From Shinella sp. H4-D48 (lineage in GTDB: Bacteria; Pseudomonadota; Alphaproteobacteria; Rhizobiales; Rhizobiaceae): a stretch of DNA of 64,000 bases. Under the pieces are notes generated by a model. The model was not told the DNA's origin and did no database searches. It was given only the letters and a program-made list of their open reading frames with translations. Position 1 is the first letter of the stretch; the number at the start of each line of letters is the position of its first letter. Location: positions 2,030,001 through 2,094,000 of the forward strand of contig NZ_CP093337.1 of NCBI RefSeq assembly GCF_022637395.1, written 5' to 3'. The translations under genes were made by a program, and so were the position numbers. This document shows, piece by piece, positions 18,837-29,014 of the stretch.

Positions 18837-19529
18837 TCAGGCGACGGTCGCCGGGTCGATCTTGACGCCCGGGCCCATGGTCGACGAGATGGCAACGCGC
18901 TTGACGTAGTTGCCCTTCGCGCCAGCCGGCTTCGCCTTGACGACGGCGTCGGCGAACGCTTTGATGTTTTCTTCCAGAGCCTTGGCATCGAAGGAAGCCT
19001 TGCCGATGCCGGCATGGATGATACCAGCCTTCTCGACGCGGAACTCGACAGCACCGCCCTTGGACGCCTTGACGGCGCCCGTGACGTCCATGGTGACGGT
19101 GCCGACCTTCGGGTTCGGCATCATGCCGCGCGGGCCGAGGACCTTACCGAGACGGCCGACGAGCGGCATCATGTCCGGGGTGGCGATGCAGCGATCGAAG
19201 TCGATCTTGCCGCCCTGAACGATTTCGAGCAGGTCTTCGGCGCCGACGATATCTGCGCCGGCAGCCTTGGCTTCATCAGCCTTGGCGCCACGTGCGAAGA
19301 CGGCGACGCGAACGTCACGGCCCGTACCGTTCGGCAGGTTGACCACGCCGCGGACCATCTGGTCTGCGTGACGCGGATCGACGCCGAGGTTCATGGCGAT
19401 TTCGACGGTTTCGTCGAACTTGGCGACGGCACGCTCCTTGACGAGAGCGATGGCATCCGAAAGGGCGACCAGCTTTGTGGGGTCGATGCCTTCACGGATC
19501 TTCTGGAGACGCTTTGCAATCTTGGCCAT
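18837..19529 (-). CDS. rplA: 50S ribosomal protein L1
   Basis: The 230-residue product starts [20 protein letters not shown]. The family signature around [19 protein letters not shown] is intact, as is the C-terminal [20 protein letters not shown]1 builds the mobile stalk near the E site and represses its own rplKA mRNA in other bacteria. It lies four bases after rplK in the same transcript. Confidence 0.98.
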   Translation of the reverse strand: MAKIAKRLQKIREGIDPTKLVALSDAIALVKERAVAKFDETVEIAMNLGVDPRHADQMVRGVVNLPNGTGRDVRVAVFARGAKADEAKAAGADIVGAEDLLEIVQGGKIDFDRCIATPDMMPLVGRLGKVLGPRGMMPNPKVGTVTMDVTGAVKASKGGAVEFRVEKAGIIHAGIGKASFDAKALEENIKAFADAVVKAKPAGAKGNYVKRVAISSTMGPGVKIDPATVA

Positions 19530-19533
19530 GGTC

Positions 19534-19965
19534 TTAACCTACCACTTCCAGGCCCATGGCGCGGGCGGAGCCCTCAACCATTGCCATCGCGCCTTCGATA
19601 TCGGCGGCGTTGAGATCCTTCATCTTGGCTTCAGCGATCGATTTGATCTGAGCCTTGGTGAGCTTGCCGACCGTCGCGCCCTTGCCCGGGGTCTTCGAGC
19701 CGGACGTGATCTTGGCTTCCTTCTTGAGGAAGTAGGTCACCGGCGGCTGCTTCATCACGAACGTGAAGGACTTGTCCTGGTAATAGGTGATGACGACCGG
19801 GATCGGCATACCCTTTTCCATTTCCTGCGTCGCTGCGTTGAACGACTTGCAGAATTCCATGATGTTAATGCCACGCTGACCAAGCGCCGGGCCGATCGGC
19901 GGGGACGGGTTTGCCGATCCTGCCTTGACCTGAAGCTTGAGCTGGCCTGCAACTTTCTTAGCCAT
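19534..19965 (-). CDS. rplK: 50S ribosomal protein L11
   Basis: The 143-residue product starts [20 protein letters not shown]. The proline-rich segment [20 protein letters not shown] is the L11 signature, at the base of the GTPase-associated centre where thiostrepton binds and RelA is activated. It is separated by four bases from rplA. The 211 bases between it and nusG contain an 8-bp stem (20009-20026, GCCGATCC/GGATCGGC) and probably the rplKA translational operator. Confidence 0.98.
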   Translation of the reverse strand: MAKKVAGQLKLQVKAGSANPSPPIGPALGQRGINIMEFCKSFNAATQEMEKGMPIPVVITYYQDKSFTFVMKQPPVTYFLKKEAKITSGSKTPGKGATVGKLTKAQIKSIAEAKMKDLNAADIEGAMAMVEGSARAMGLEVVG

Positions 19966-20176
19966 TTTCTCTGCCTTTCAGAATGCGGCCGGTTGCCCGG
20001 CCCTTGATGCCGATCCGAGGATCGGCGGCTGCGGTTGCGTGGTGCGGTTTTCAGCGCCCGGCTACAGGCCACCTTCCCTTCCACGCGATTGGCGGAAACT
20101 TCCGCCGCCGATCCTGCGAAGAGGACCGGATCTCATATGGACGGCCCCTCGGTCGCAAAACCGGGAGCCATCGAAA

Positions 20177-20707
20177 TCAGATTTTCTCGACCTGGGCATA
20201 TTCCAGCTCGACCGGGGTAGCGCGACCGAAGATCGACACTTCCACCTTGAGGCGCGAACGCTCCTCGTCGACATCCTGCACCGTGCCGTTGAACGACGCG
20301 AAGGGACCGTCGGAAACGCGGACCTGCTCGCCGATCTCGAACGAGACCGAGGGCTTCGGACGATCGACACCGTCCTGCACCTGAGACAGGATACGCTCCG
20401 CCTCGCTGTCGGGAATCGGAACCGGCTTATTGTCGGAACCGAGGAAGCCCGTGACCTTCGGCGTGTTTTTAATGAGGTGATACGCCTCGTCCGTCAGGTT
20501 CGCCCGCACCAGCACATAGCCGGGGAAGAACTTGCGTTCGGAATCGACCTTGCGGCCGCGACGCACCTCAACAACCTTTTCGGTCGGAACGAGGATTTTT
20601 TCAAAGAGATGGTCAAGACCCTTCTGACGGGCCTTGTTCTCGATGTCCTCGGCGACCTTCTTCTCAAAATTCGAATAGGCGTGGACGATGTACCAACGCG
20701 AAGCCAT
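20177..20707 (-). CDS. nusG: Transcription termination/antitermination factor NusG
   Basis: The ATG at 20705-20707 with GGAGG six bases before it is preferred over an in-frame TTG four codons upstream; the product is 176 residues, starting MASRWYIVHAYSNFEKKVAE. An N-terminal NGN domain (RNA polymerase contact, with FFPGYVLVRANL) and a C-terminal KOW domain (about residues 120-176) are both present. NusG couples RNA polymerase to Rho or to S10/ribosome. It lies directly after secE. Confidence 0.98.
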   Translation of the reverse strand: MASRWYIVHAYSNFEKKVAEDIENKARQKGLDHLFEKILVPTEKVVEVRRGRKVDSERKFFPGYVLVRANLTDEAYHLIKNTPKVTGFLGSDNKPVPIPDSEAERILSQVQDGVDRPKPSVSFEIGEQVRVSDGPFASFNGTVQDVDEERSRLKVEVSIFGRATPVELEYAQVEKI

Positions 20708-20723
20708 GTTCACCTCCAACCAA

Positions 20724-20924
20724 TCAAGCGCCAGCGTTAAGGACGAGCGCGATCAGCCAGGCCAGCAACTGGTCCGCAGCGAAAAAGAACACCGCGGCAA
20801 GGAAGACCATCACGAACACCATTGCGGTCGAGATCATCGTCTCGCGCCGCGAGGGCCAAGTCACTTTTGCCGTTTCGGAGCGTACCTGCTGCAGAAACGC
20901 AATCGGATTCGTTTTCGATGCCAT
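20724..20924 (-). CDS. secE: Preprotein translocase subunit SecE
   Basis: The 66-residue product starts MASKTNPIAFLQQVRSETAK and has the amphipathic helix with VTWPSRRET followed by a single transmembrane segment (about residues 32-60). It is the short, one-helix form common outside enterobacteria. SecE clamps SecY in the inner membrane. The gene precedes nusG by 16 bases, the usual pair. Confidence 0.95.
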   Translation of the reverse strand: MASKTNPIAFLQQVRSETAKVTWPSRRETMISTAMVFVMVFLAAVFFFAADQLLAWLIALVLNAGA

Positions 20925-21116
20925 TGAATATCCACGCCATTACGGCGCGTAAAGCTGAATTATCAGCCCCACGCACCGCGTGTCTGTTTTGCCCTACATA
21001 AAGCCCGATTCCCTTTTTCACAAGAGGTAACCGGACTTTTCACGAATTTAGACGGCTCTCGCCGTCGGTGCCATGTTCCGCCGTCGCTGCTGGTGGTCCG
21101 CGCCATCAGGCGAAAA

Positions 21117-21192
<76 letters not shown>

Positions 21193-21204
21193 TCACGCCT
21201 GCCG

Positions 21205-21233
21205 TATCCGGGTGAAACACCGCTTGCCGGCAA
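21205..21233 (-). promoter_or_regulatory. Candidate promoter of the tRNA-Trp/secE-nusG unit
   Basis: On the minus strand TTGCCG is followed after 17 bases by CGGATA, placing initiation a few bases before the tRNA. A second candidate, TTGCCA-N17-TAAAGA, lies at 21243-21271. Both are eye matches; either or both may work. Confidence 0.35.
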
Positions 21234-21327
21234 GGCATGGCGTCTTTACGGCGCGCAGCCGCACTTGGCAAGGGCGAATGCGTGTTTTTTTCACAGCTTA
21301 GCAAGCCAAACACCCCTCCCCGGTGGA

Positions 21328-21984
21328 TCACCACTCCACGCGGAACCGTGCGCGGATGGCGCCGACCAGTTCTGCATCCTGCCTTTGCAGGGTCGCGGCG
21401 ACGTTGAGGCCGCGCACGACATTCTGCTCGACGCGGAACTCCGCCCTCACATGCGGCTGACCGGTGACGGCCGTGCCGGACGCGATAAGCGACGTGCCCG
21501 TCCCGATGGACTGAAGCTGCGCTTTCTGCGTGACGCGTACGGACCCGGTATGGCCGTGCCGCATATCCGAATCGGCCCATACGGACGGATTGATGAGAAT
21601 GTCGATGGAGGGCGTTGCCATCCAGCGATGTGAAACGCCGGCGCTTGCCGTCGCCCGTCCCGTTGCAGGGTTATATCCGGCTGCCACGTTGCCTTCGGCG
21701 CCGGACGCGCCCTTGCCCCGCATCTCCGCCCACAGCCGCGCATTGTCACGGGTGCGTCGGATGCCGCCCGTCGAGGACGTCGTGACGGAAAGATCGACAC
21801 CGGCACGCGCATCACTGCCCGGCGGCGCCTTCGCGCCCAGGCGCAGCCGGTAGGCATTGCCGGAAATCTTGCTCGGCGACCAGATCAACAGGGAGCCCTC
21901 TGCACGGGCGGGGCCAGCCTGAAGACTCACAGAAGCCATTGAAAGGGCGAACGCTGCGCGCGCCGCACGGAAGAATAGCGTCAT
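21328..21984 (-). CDS. Unrecognised secreted protein, possible small outer-membrane beta-barrel
   Basis: The start at 21982-21984 is chosen because it yields a clear signal peptide (MTLFFRAARAAFALSMASVS, cleavage after AGPARA near residue 28); a longer in-frame start would spoil it. No strong ribosome-binding site is visible. The mature part (about 190 residues) has no cysteine, is rich in alternating polar/hydrophobic stretches, and ends GAIRARFRVEW: a last strand with a C-terminal aromatic residue, as in Gram-negative outer-membrane barrels. It sits between tRNA-Trp and tuf on the same strand. No family is recognised; the barrel idea is inference. Confidence 0.7.
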   Translation of the reverse strand: MTLFFRAARAAFALSMASVSLQAGPARAEGSLLIWSPSKISGNAYRLRLGAKAPPGSDARAGVDLSVTTSSTGGIRRTRDNARLWAEMRGKGASGAEGNVAAGYNPATGRATASAGVSHRWMATPSIDILINPSVWADSDMRHGHTGSVRVTQKAQLQSIGTGTSLIASGTAVTGQPHVRAEFRVEQNVVRGLNVAATLQRQDAELVGAIRARFRVEW

Positions 21985-22233
21985 TTGAAAAACGGATCCG
22001 TCTCGTGTGAGCGTTGTTACGCGCGGCACGGCCTCATGCCTGCCACGCGCACGGGCGCCTTTACACAAGAGAAAACCCATCGGTCCAAGGCGCCGGACCC
22101 ATGGCGCATGCCCGGGCCTGTCGCACGAAGCGACGTGATGACCCTACACATCCCCGCCCACTGCCTCCATCCCCAGAATTGGCCAGTTTTCGGCAATGGC
22201 TAAAGTATAACGGCAGAAGATAACGCAAACGAA

Positions 22234-22262
22234 AAGCCCCCGCTGGTGACCAGCGGGGGCTT
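22234..22262 (-). terminator. Rho-independent terminator of tuf copy 2
   Basis: AAGCCCCCGCTGG and CCAGCGGGGGCTT form a perfect 13-bp stem with a 3-base loop, followed on the minus strand by TTCGTTTGCG. It lies 25 bases beyond the tuf stop codon. Confidence 0.9.
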
Positions 22263-22287
22263 CAAGACCTGTCGTAATCCCTAAAGA

Positions 22288-23463
<1,176 letters not shown>

Positions 23464-23604
23464 CTCTTATTTCCTACTGAACGAAAGTTGGGCTAACCGG
23501 CCCGTCCGGTTTGGCAGGCGTTTAAGGGTTTCGCAACGAATGCGCAAGCCTTAAATGCACGGGAAAAGGGACCGGGAAGAGGCCGGGCTGTGCCGGATTT
23601 CTCC

Positions 23605-23633
23605 AATATCGTGATAACGAATCGCTTTTTCAA
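23605..23633 (-). promoter_or_regulatory. Candidate sigma-70 promoter of tuf copy 2
   Basis: On the minus strand TTGAAA is followed after exactly 17 bases by GATATT, about 140 bases before the tuf ATG and downstream of tRNA-Gly. This would let tuf be expressed apart from the tRNAs. Confidence 0.5.
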
Positions 23634-23681
23634 GGCAGGGCTTTACAGCGAATGCTTGATTCTTCTTTTTAACACGACAAG

Positions 23682-23755
23682 TGGAGCGGGTAGCGGGAAT
23701 CGAACCCGCGTATTCAGCTTGGAAGGCTGCTGCTCTACCATTGAGCTATACCCGC
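23682..23755 (-). tRNA. trnG: tRNA-Gly (TCC)
   Basis: The 74-base gene reads from 23755 down to 23682 with encoded CCA. Acceptor GCGGGTA pairs with TACCCGC, the D stem is GCTC/GAGC, and the anticodon loop CTTCCAA carries TCC. It lies 25 bases after tRNA-Tyr and probably shares its transcript. Confidence 0.97.
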
Positions 23756-23780
23756 GGGGGTCTTGATCCGTCTGACAGAA

Positions 23781-23865
23781 TGGTGGAGGGAGTTGGATTT
23801 GAACCAACGTAGGCTGAGCCAACGGATTTACAGTCCGTCCCCTTTAACCACTCGGGCATCCCTCC
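23781..23865 (-). tRNA. trnY: tRNA-Tyr (GTA)
   Basis: The 85-base gene reads from 23865 down to 23781 with encoded CCA. Acceptor GGAGGGA pairs with TCCCTCC; the anticodon loop CTGTAAA carries GTA, and the long variable arm typical of tRNA-Tyr is present. Confidence 0.97.
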
Positions 23866-24119
23866 ATATTCTGTCGGGATCAAGCGACCGGTATCGATCT
23901 TGGCTGTGCTTCGCAGCGGCGCCTTCGATCTGGCGGCGTATATGACGGGCACAATTCATCCTGTCAACACGACGCCACGGAAAAAATTGCGAAAAACGCC
24001 AGCATCTCCACTCGACGGCAGAAGCCTGTGGACGGGCCAGCGGCGAGCGCCGGAATTTTCCTCAGCCCTTCCCGCAAAACCCCTGCACACTTTGCCGGGA
24101 CATGCTTTATAAGGCCCCC

Positions 24120-24995
24120 ATGAGCAAAGACGATACCGGCGGCAAGTCCGCAAAAGACACCCATTATGCCAAGCTGCGCCGGGCGCATCGCGACCAGAGG
24201 CGCGAGCGCGGTGAGATCCCCACACCGAAGGACGACCGCCGCCGCGAGCCGGCGGAGGGCTGGAAGGCGCCGGCCCTTGCGCCCGACCAGGTCTATCTCT
24301 ACGGCCTGCACACGGTGCGCGCCGCCCTCGACAATCCCGAGCGGCAGATCATCAAGCTTTCGGTGAGCCAGAACGCGGCCCAGCGCCTCGAACTGCCCGA
24401 TATCGCGACCCTGCCCTACCCGGTCGAGACCGTCCTGCCTTCCGACCTCGACAAGGTGCTCGGCCCGGAAGCGATTCACCAGGGCGTCATGCTCGAAACC
24501 CGCCCCCTGCCCGTGCGCCGGCTGGAGGCGCTGAAGGACAGCCCGCTGCTGCTCGTGCTGGACCAGGTGACGGATCCCCACAATGTCGGCGCCATCATGC
24601 GCTCTGCCGTTGCCTTCAATGCCGGCGCCGTCATCACCACGCAGCGCCATTCGCCCACCGAATCGGGCGTGCTCGCCAAGACGGCCTCGGGCGCACTGGA
24701 ACTCATCCCCTATATCCAGATCACCAATCTCTCGGATGCGCTGGAAGAGTTGCACCAGCTTGGCTTCCTGACGATCGGCCTTGATTCGGAGGGCCCGGAA
24801 CCGCTTGAGGGTACGCTGTCCGGCCAACGGGTCGCGCTCGTCATGGGCTCCGAGGGCAAGGGCCTGCGGCAGAAGACGCGCGCCACCTGCAAGGCGCTCG
24901 CCCGCCTCGACATGCCTGGCGCGATCAAGTCGCTGAATGTTTCGAACGCTGCGGCCATCGCACTTTACGCCACGCATCGTCACCTGTTCGGCTGA
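24120..24995 (+). CDS. rlmB: TrmH-family RNA 2'-O-methyltransferase (RlmB-like)
   Basis: The family methylates the 2'-OH of a guanosine in RNA; RlmB acts on G2251 of 23S rRNA. The 291-residue product has a basic, charged N-terminal extension (about 45 residues), an L30e-like substrate-binding domain starting YLYGLHTVRAAL, and a SPOUT domain with the three knot motifs NVGAIMRSA, VMGSEGKGL and LNVSNAAAIALY. The start at 24120 is preferred; an ATG at 24102 is an alternative. It stands alone, divergent from the tRNA-Tyr cluster. Exact RNA target is inferred. Confidence 0.85.
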   Translation: MSKDDTGGKSAKDTHYAKLRRAHRDQRRERGEIPTPKDDRRREPAEGWKAPALAPDQVYLYGLHTVRAALDNPERQIIKLSVSQNAAQRLELPDIATLPYPVETVLPSDLDKVLGPEAIHQGVMLETRPLPVRRLEALKDSPLLLVLDQVTDPHNVGAIMRSAVAFNAGAVITTQRHSPTESGVLAKTASGALELIPYIQITNLSDALEELHQLGFLTIGLDSEGPEPLEGTLSGQRVALVMGSEGKGLRQKTRATCKALARLDMPGAIKSLNVSNAAAIALYATHRHLFG

Positions 24996-25012
24996 TTACA
25001 CGATACGAACGT

Positions 25013-25046
25013 AAAAAAGCCCGCCGGTTTTCACCGGCGGGCTTTT
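25013..25046. terminator. Convergent terminator between rlmB and azoR
   Basis: AAAAGCCCGCCGGT and ACCGGCGGGCTTTT form a perfect 14-bp stem around TTTC. A/T tracts on both sides make it work for rlmB (plus) and azoR (minus). Confidence 0.9.
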
Positions 25047-25064
25047 GCATGAAAGATGGCAGGA

Positions 25065-25688
25065 TCAGCTTGCGACCTTGAGGCTCGCGCGGGTGGATAT
25101 GCTGCGTTCGGCTTCCGAAATCGCCTCGATCTTCGAGTCGGCGCTCAGGTTCAGGCCTTCGGCGCGAACGATCTCGATGTCGGTGATACCGAAGAAACCG
25201 AGAACGGCGAGCAGATAGCTTTCCTGGTGGTCCATCACGGCAGCGGGACCGGCGCTATAGTGTCCGCCGCGTGTGGAGATCACGATGACCTTCTTGCCGG
25301 TGGCCAACCCTTCGGGGCCTTCGGCCGTGTAGCGGAACGTCTTGCCCGCGACGGCGACGCGGTCGATCCAGGCCTTTAGTTGGCTCGGCAGGGAGAAGTT
25401 GTACATCGGCACGCCCAGCACGACCGTGTCGGCGGCGAGGAATTCCTCGAGCACGACCGCGCTTTCGGCGACATCGGCTGCAACCTGAGCATCGACGTCA
25501 GCGGGATTGACGTTGGCAGCCATGAGATGGGCACCGGAGAGGTGCGGCAGCGGGTTGGATACGAGGTCGCGGTAGGTCACGGAGGCAGCAGGCTGTTCGG
25601 CCTTGATCTGCGCTACGACAGCGGCGGTCAGGCGGCGTGAAACGGAGTGCTCTCCGAGAATGCCGGAGTCAATATGGAGGATGTTCAT
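25065..25688 (-). CDS. azoR: FMN-dependent NADH-azoreductase / quinone reductase
   Basis: AzoR enzymes reduce quinones and azo compounds with two electrons from NADH. The 207-residue product starts MNILHIDSGILGEHSVSRRL and shows the flavodoxin-like layout: the SVSRRLT phosphate loop, the MYNFSLPSQLKAWIDRV FMN/dimer segment and STRGGHYS. Length is standard. It is transcribed away from a LysR-type gene 131 bases upstream, which is probably its regulator. Confidence 0.9.
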   Translation of the reverse strand: MNILHIDSGILGEHSVSRRLTAAVVAQIKAEQPAASVTYRDLVSNPLPHLSGAHLMAANVNPADVDAQVAADVAESAVVLEEFLAADTVVLGVPMYNFSLPSQLKAWIDRVAVAGKTFRYTAEGPEGLATGKKVIVISTRGGHYSAGPAAVMDHQESYLLAVLGFFGITDIEIVRAEGLNLSADSKIEAISEAERSISTRASLKVAS

Positions 25689-25771
25689 GGTTCAGCACCT
25701 TGGTTGAATTGGGTGCCAGAGATATGTTCTGAAAACAATGCGATGATTAGACGGCAAAAATCCAATTGACC

Positions 25772-25787
25772 GTTTCCCCAAGGAAAC
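25772..25787. promoter_or_regulatory. Inverted repeat in the azoR-LysR intergenic region
   Basis: GTTTCC and GGAAAC flank a CCAA spacer, 33 bases before the LysR ATG and 84 bases before the azoR ATG. A candidate operator for the LysR protein, on position and symmetry only. Confidence 0.35.
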
Positions 25788-25819
25788 AATAAATCCGAGT
25801 GACCTTGGAGACGAATGCC

Positions 25820-26767
25820 ATGCAGGACCTCAACGATCTCGCCCTCTACGCCGCCGTGGTGCGGCACAAGGGCTTTACCGCCGCCGCCAACGCGCTCGGC
25901 GTCCCCAAATCGAAGATCAGCAAGCGCATCGCCGCGCTCGAGGAGCAGCTGGGCGTGCGGCTGATCGAGCGGTCCACACGCAAGCTGAGTGTCACCGATA
26001 TCGGCAAATCCTTCTATGACCGGTGCGAGGCGGTTCTGTCGGGCGTGGAGGCTGCCGAAGCGGTCGTGGCGGTCGCAAAGGCGGAGCCGGCGGGTATGGT
26101 ACGCATGTCGATGCCTCCGGGCTTCGCGCCCATGATCGCAGAGGTGCTTCCCGGCTTCATGAAGCGCTATCCGCTGGTTCGGCTGTCAATCATCACCACG
26201 GGGCGGCCGGTCGACCTGATCGAAGAGCGCATCGACGTCGCATTACGCGTGCGCGATACCTATGACACCGACCAGTCCCTCGTCGTCCGGCGGTTCGCCA
26301 GTACCCGGCGTTATCTGGCCGCGAGCCCGGCCTTCCTGGCGCGCCACGGTCCGATCGATTTCGACACCATCGCCCTCGTCCCCACCGTGTCAATGCAGGA
26401 GAACACACCGCGCGCCATCTGGACGCTGCACAATGCCAGCGGCGGCGTGCGCGATATCTCGCATTCACCGGTATTGTCCTGCTCCGATTTCGCCGTGCTG
26501 GAGCGCGCAACGCTGGAGGGCATCGGCCTCGGCCTGCTGCCGGACATGATTGCCGAACGCGGCTTTCGCACGGGCTTGCTCACGCATGTGCTGCCCGACT
26601 GGTCGGGTGCCGAAGCCGCCGTCCACGCAGTGTTCACGTCAAGGCATGGCATGCTGCCTGCCGTGCGTGCGCTCATAGACCACCTCGCCGAAAACCTGCC
26701 GCGCTCGCTGGAGCGCTGCCAGGAAATCACCCCTGGTGAGAGGTCGCGCGGCACATGGTCAATCTGA
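25820..26767 (+). CDS. LysR-family transcriptional regulator
   Basis: The ATG at 25820 (GGAG nine bases before) is preferred over a GTG seven codons upstream. The 315-residue product has the N-terminal winged helix-turn-helix (KGFTAAANALGVPKSKISKR, residues about 16-35) and a substrate-binding domain starting near GMVRMSMPPGFAP. The subgroup resembles AaeR/DsdC-like regulators seen next to quinone reductases. It is divergent from azoR, so control of azoR and of itself is the simple guess. Effector unknown. Confidence 0.9.
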   Translation: MQDLNDLALYAAVVRHKGFTAAANALGVPKSKISKRIAALEEQLGVRLIERSTRKLSVTDIGKSFYDRCEAVLSGVEAAEAVVAVAKAEPAGMVRMSMPPGFAPMIAEVLPGFMKRYPLVRLSIITTGRPVDLIEERIDVALRVRDTYDTDQSLVVRRFASTRRYLAASPAFLARHGPIDFDTIALVPTVSMQENTPRAIWTLHNASGGVRDISHSPVLSCSDFAVLERATLEGIGLGLLPDMIAERGFRTGLLTHVLPDWSGAEAAVHAVFTSRHGMLPAVRALIDHLAENLPRSLERCQEITPGERSRGTWSI

Positions 26768-26822
26768 ACGACCCATTTTTGCTTTACAGCGGCGGAGAAT
26801 ATGGTAACTCCCTGCACGCAGT

Positions 26823-26898
<76 letters not shown>

Positions 26899-27067
26899 TT
26901 TCTTTCCAAGTCGTGATAGCACATGGGGCGAGAGCCGGAAAACCCGGCTTACGCATGAGATCATACATGACGCCCAGCCTGACCTTTGAATCGTCGAATC
27001 AGTTGACTTCGATTACCAGCCCCATCGGGCTTCGCGCTTGTACCGCACGCGCCTGAGACAATAACCC

Positions 27068-27277
27068 TTATTGCTCGGTGGTGATCGTCTTTAAATTGGT
27101 GACGACTTCCGCCTGTTCCTTTTCGCTCAGGACTTCCACATTCTCCTTCCAGAAGGCGGCGGCTTCCGCGGGTTCGTCCTCCCATGTGCGGGTCGAGATC
27201 ATGTTGTCGTCGATCTTGGCCAGGCGCTTGCCGCCCAGCCGTTGATATTCTTTCGCTATATCTGATGCATGGGTCAT
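27068..27277 (-). CDS. Unrecognised small protein (69 aa)
   Basis: The ATG at 27275-27277 has GAAGGAG about five bases upstream, which decides the start against a 45-codon in-frame extension. The product, starting MTHASDIAKEYQRLGGKRLA, is charged and probably helical, with no signal peptide or membrane segment. It sits in a stretch of short genes between tRNA-Thr and nadK. No family recognised. Confidence 0.6.
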   Translation of the reverse strand: MTHASDIAKEYQRLGGKRLAKIDDNMISTRTWEDEPAEAAAFWKENVEVLSEKEQAEVVTNLKTITTEQ

Positions 27278-27481
27278 TACGGTCTCCTTCGTTGATGAGG
27301 GAAACGGCGCCGCCGTGCCGAGGTTCCAGACGCACGGCGATCGGCCGCGTAGAGCCACTTCCTGGCCGCGGCCATATCTCATCGTGTCCACGGCAGAACA
27401 TGACCTACCCAAGCCATTCGCAACGCGATCTTGATTCTCGCTTCAAAATAGAACATATAGAGAACAAATGGAGATGTAGAC

Positions 27482-27649
27482 ATGCAGAACGACACACTAG
27501 ATCGCGCTGTTGCCACCATCGAGGCCTGCCGGTTGCTTCGGGAGCGACAGGTCCAGAATCGCCTGGAACTACAGCGCAAGGCCGCTGCAGTCGCGAAACC
27601 GCTCTATGTGCTCAAGCACAAGGCGCAACTGGAACTGCCGCTGCAGTGA
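27482..27649 (+). CDS. Unrecognised small protein (55 aa)
   Basis: ATG at 27482 follows a GGAG about eight bases upstream and opens a 55-codon frame ending in TGA at 27647-27649. The product starts MQNDTLDRAVATIEACRLLR and is predicted to be one long basic helix, with one Cys. It is divergent from the gene at 27068-27277. The ribosome-binding site and clean codon use are the only support. Confidence 0.45.
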   Translation: MQNDTLDRAVATIEACRLLRERQVQNRLELQRKAAAVAKPLYVLKHKAQLELPLQ

Positions 27650-27788
27650 ACAGAGCCCAACGCCGCCGCGCCCACAGGCGTGGCATAGACACGGTCGCAC
27701 ATTGCCGCGGAAGGCTGACTGTCCTATAGGCGTTCGACGGGACGATGCGATCTTGCATCGTGACCAGCACTTGCCTGGAGGAACGGAC

Positions 27789-27980
27789 GTGGCAGACAAG
27801 GAACCGGTTTCGAAGGTCACGGTCGAAAAGGACCGTAAGGGCCATTATTTCTTTGCCCTAACCTTTCGAGGCGTGACCTATCCCGTTACGGGACCTTTTA
27901 CCAATCCACTCCAGGCCGCCGCCGCCGGACAGGCTGCACTCAAGAGCCTTGAAGCCCGCACGCCGGGCAGGAAGGTCTGA
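27789..27980 (+). CDS. Unrecognised small protein (63 aa, GTG start)
   Basis: A GTG at 27789 with GGAGG eight bases before it opens a 63-residue frame beginning (M)ADKEPVSKVTVEKDRKGHYF. The middle (HYFFALTFRGVTYPVTGPFT) suggests a small beta-sheet. The ribosome-binding site is the strongest in this stretch. No family recognised; neighbours give no functional hint. Confidence 0.55.
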   Translation: MADKEPVSKVTVEKDRKGHYFFALTFRGVTYPVTGPFTNPLQAAAAGQAALKSLEARTPGRKV

Positions 27981-28210
27981 CGACCTGAGCGCCCGCGCGG
28001 CAGATCCGAGACTCGCCCGGTCTGTCATATTTTTCAGATGCATATCGCATAAAGGCGTGCAACAAAGGCCGCCCGGGCGTGTTGCGCGCCGGCGATTTCG
28101 GGAAGAGGCCGTGGTTGTCGCTGGATTGATCGTAACGTCCTCCCGATAGCATGAGTGAAGTCGGGCAAAGGCATTCTGGCCGGCACGGCCCGAGAGGAGA
28201 CGGACAGCAG

Positions 28211-28984
28211 ATGGCGCGCCAGTTCAACACCTTCTCCTTCGTCGCCTCACAGGCCGCCGAAGCACAAGAGGCGCGCGCGGAACTGATCGCCGTCTATGGC
28301 AATACCGACCCGGAAGAGGCAGACGTTATCGTCGCCCTCGGCGGCGACGGCTTCATGCTGCAGACGCTGCACACGACGATGAACACCGGCAAATGCGTCT
28401 ACGGCATGAACCGCGGCTCCATCGGTTTCCTGATGAACCGCTACGATGCGAAAGATCTTCCGGCCCGTGTCGAGCGTGCGGTGGAGAACGCTTTCCGGCC
28501 GCTGGAAATGGTGACGAGCGACGCCAGCGGCCTTGAGCGCCGGGCTCTCGCCATCAACGAAGTCTATCTGTTTCGTCAGTCCTACCAGGCGGCAAAGCTG
28601 CGCGTCAGCGTGGATGGCCGTGTACGGCTGGAGGAGCTGATCTGTGACGGCGTGCTTCTGGCGACGCCTGCCGGCTCCACGGCCTATAACCTTTCCGCGC
28701 ATGGCCCCATCCTGCCGCTGGAAGCGCCTCTGCTCGCGCTGACGCCGGTCAGCGCGTTCCGGCCGCGCCGCTGGCGTGGCGCGCTCCTTCCCAACAAGGT
28801 CACGGTAGAGATCGAGGTGCTGGAAGCCGAGAAGCGCCCGGTCAACGCTGTCGCCGACAATACCGAGGTGAAGTCCGTGACGTCGGTGCGCATCGCCGAA
28901 TCGGTCGGCCCGTCGGCGCGCATTCTCTCCGATCCGGATCATTCCTGGTCCGACCGGATTCTTGCCGAACAGTTCGATTACTGA
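28211..28984 (+). CDS. nadK: NAD kinase
   Basis: The enzyme phosphorylates NAD to NADP. The 257-residue product starts MARQFNTFSFVASQAAEAQE; GAGGAG 14 bases upstream supports this ATG over one 20 codons earlier. The kinase signature GGDGFMLQTLH (residues 44-54), NRGSIGFLMN and the NE motif INEVYLFRQ are present. Length fits the short proteobacterial form common in rhizobia. It stands alone. Confidence 0.95.
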   Translation: MARQFNTFSFVASQAAEAQEARAELIAVYGNTDPEEADVIVALGGDGFMLQTLHTTMNTGKCVYGMNRGSIGFLMNRYDAKDLPARVERAVENAFRPLEMVTSDASGLERRALAINEVYLFRQSYQAAKLRVSVDGRVRLEELICDGVLLATPAGSTAYNLSAHGPILPLEAPLLALTPVSAFRPRRWRGALLPNKVTVEIEVLEAEKRPVNAVADNTEVKSVTSVRIAESVGPSARILSDPDHSWSDRILAEQFDY

Positions 28985-29014
28985 TCGAACGACACTGCCG
29001 GGAAGGAGTATGCC

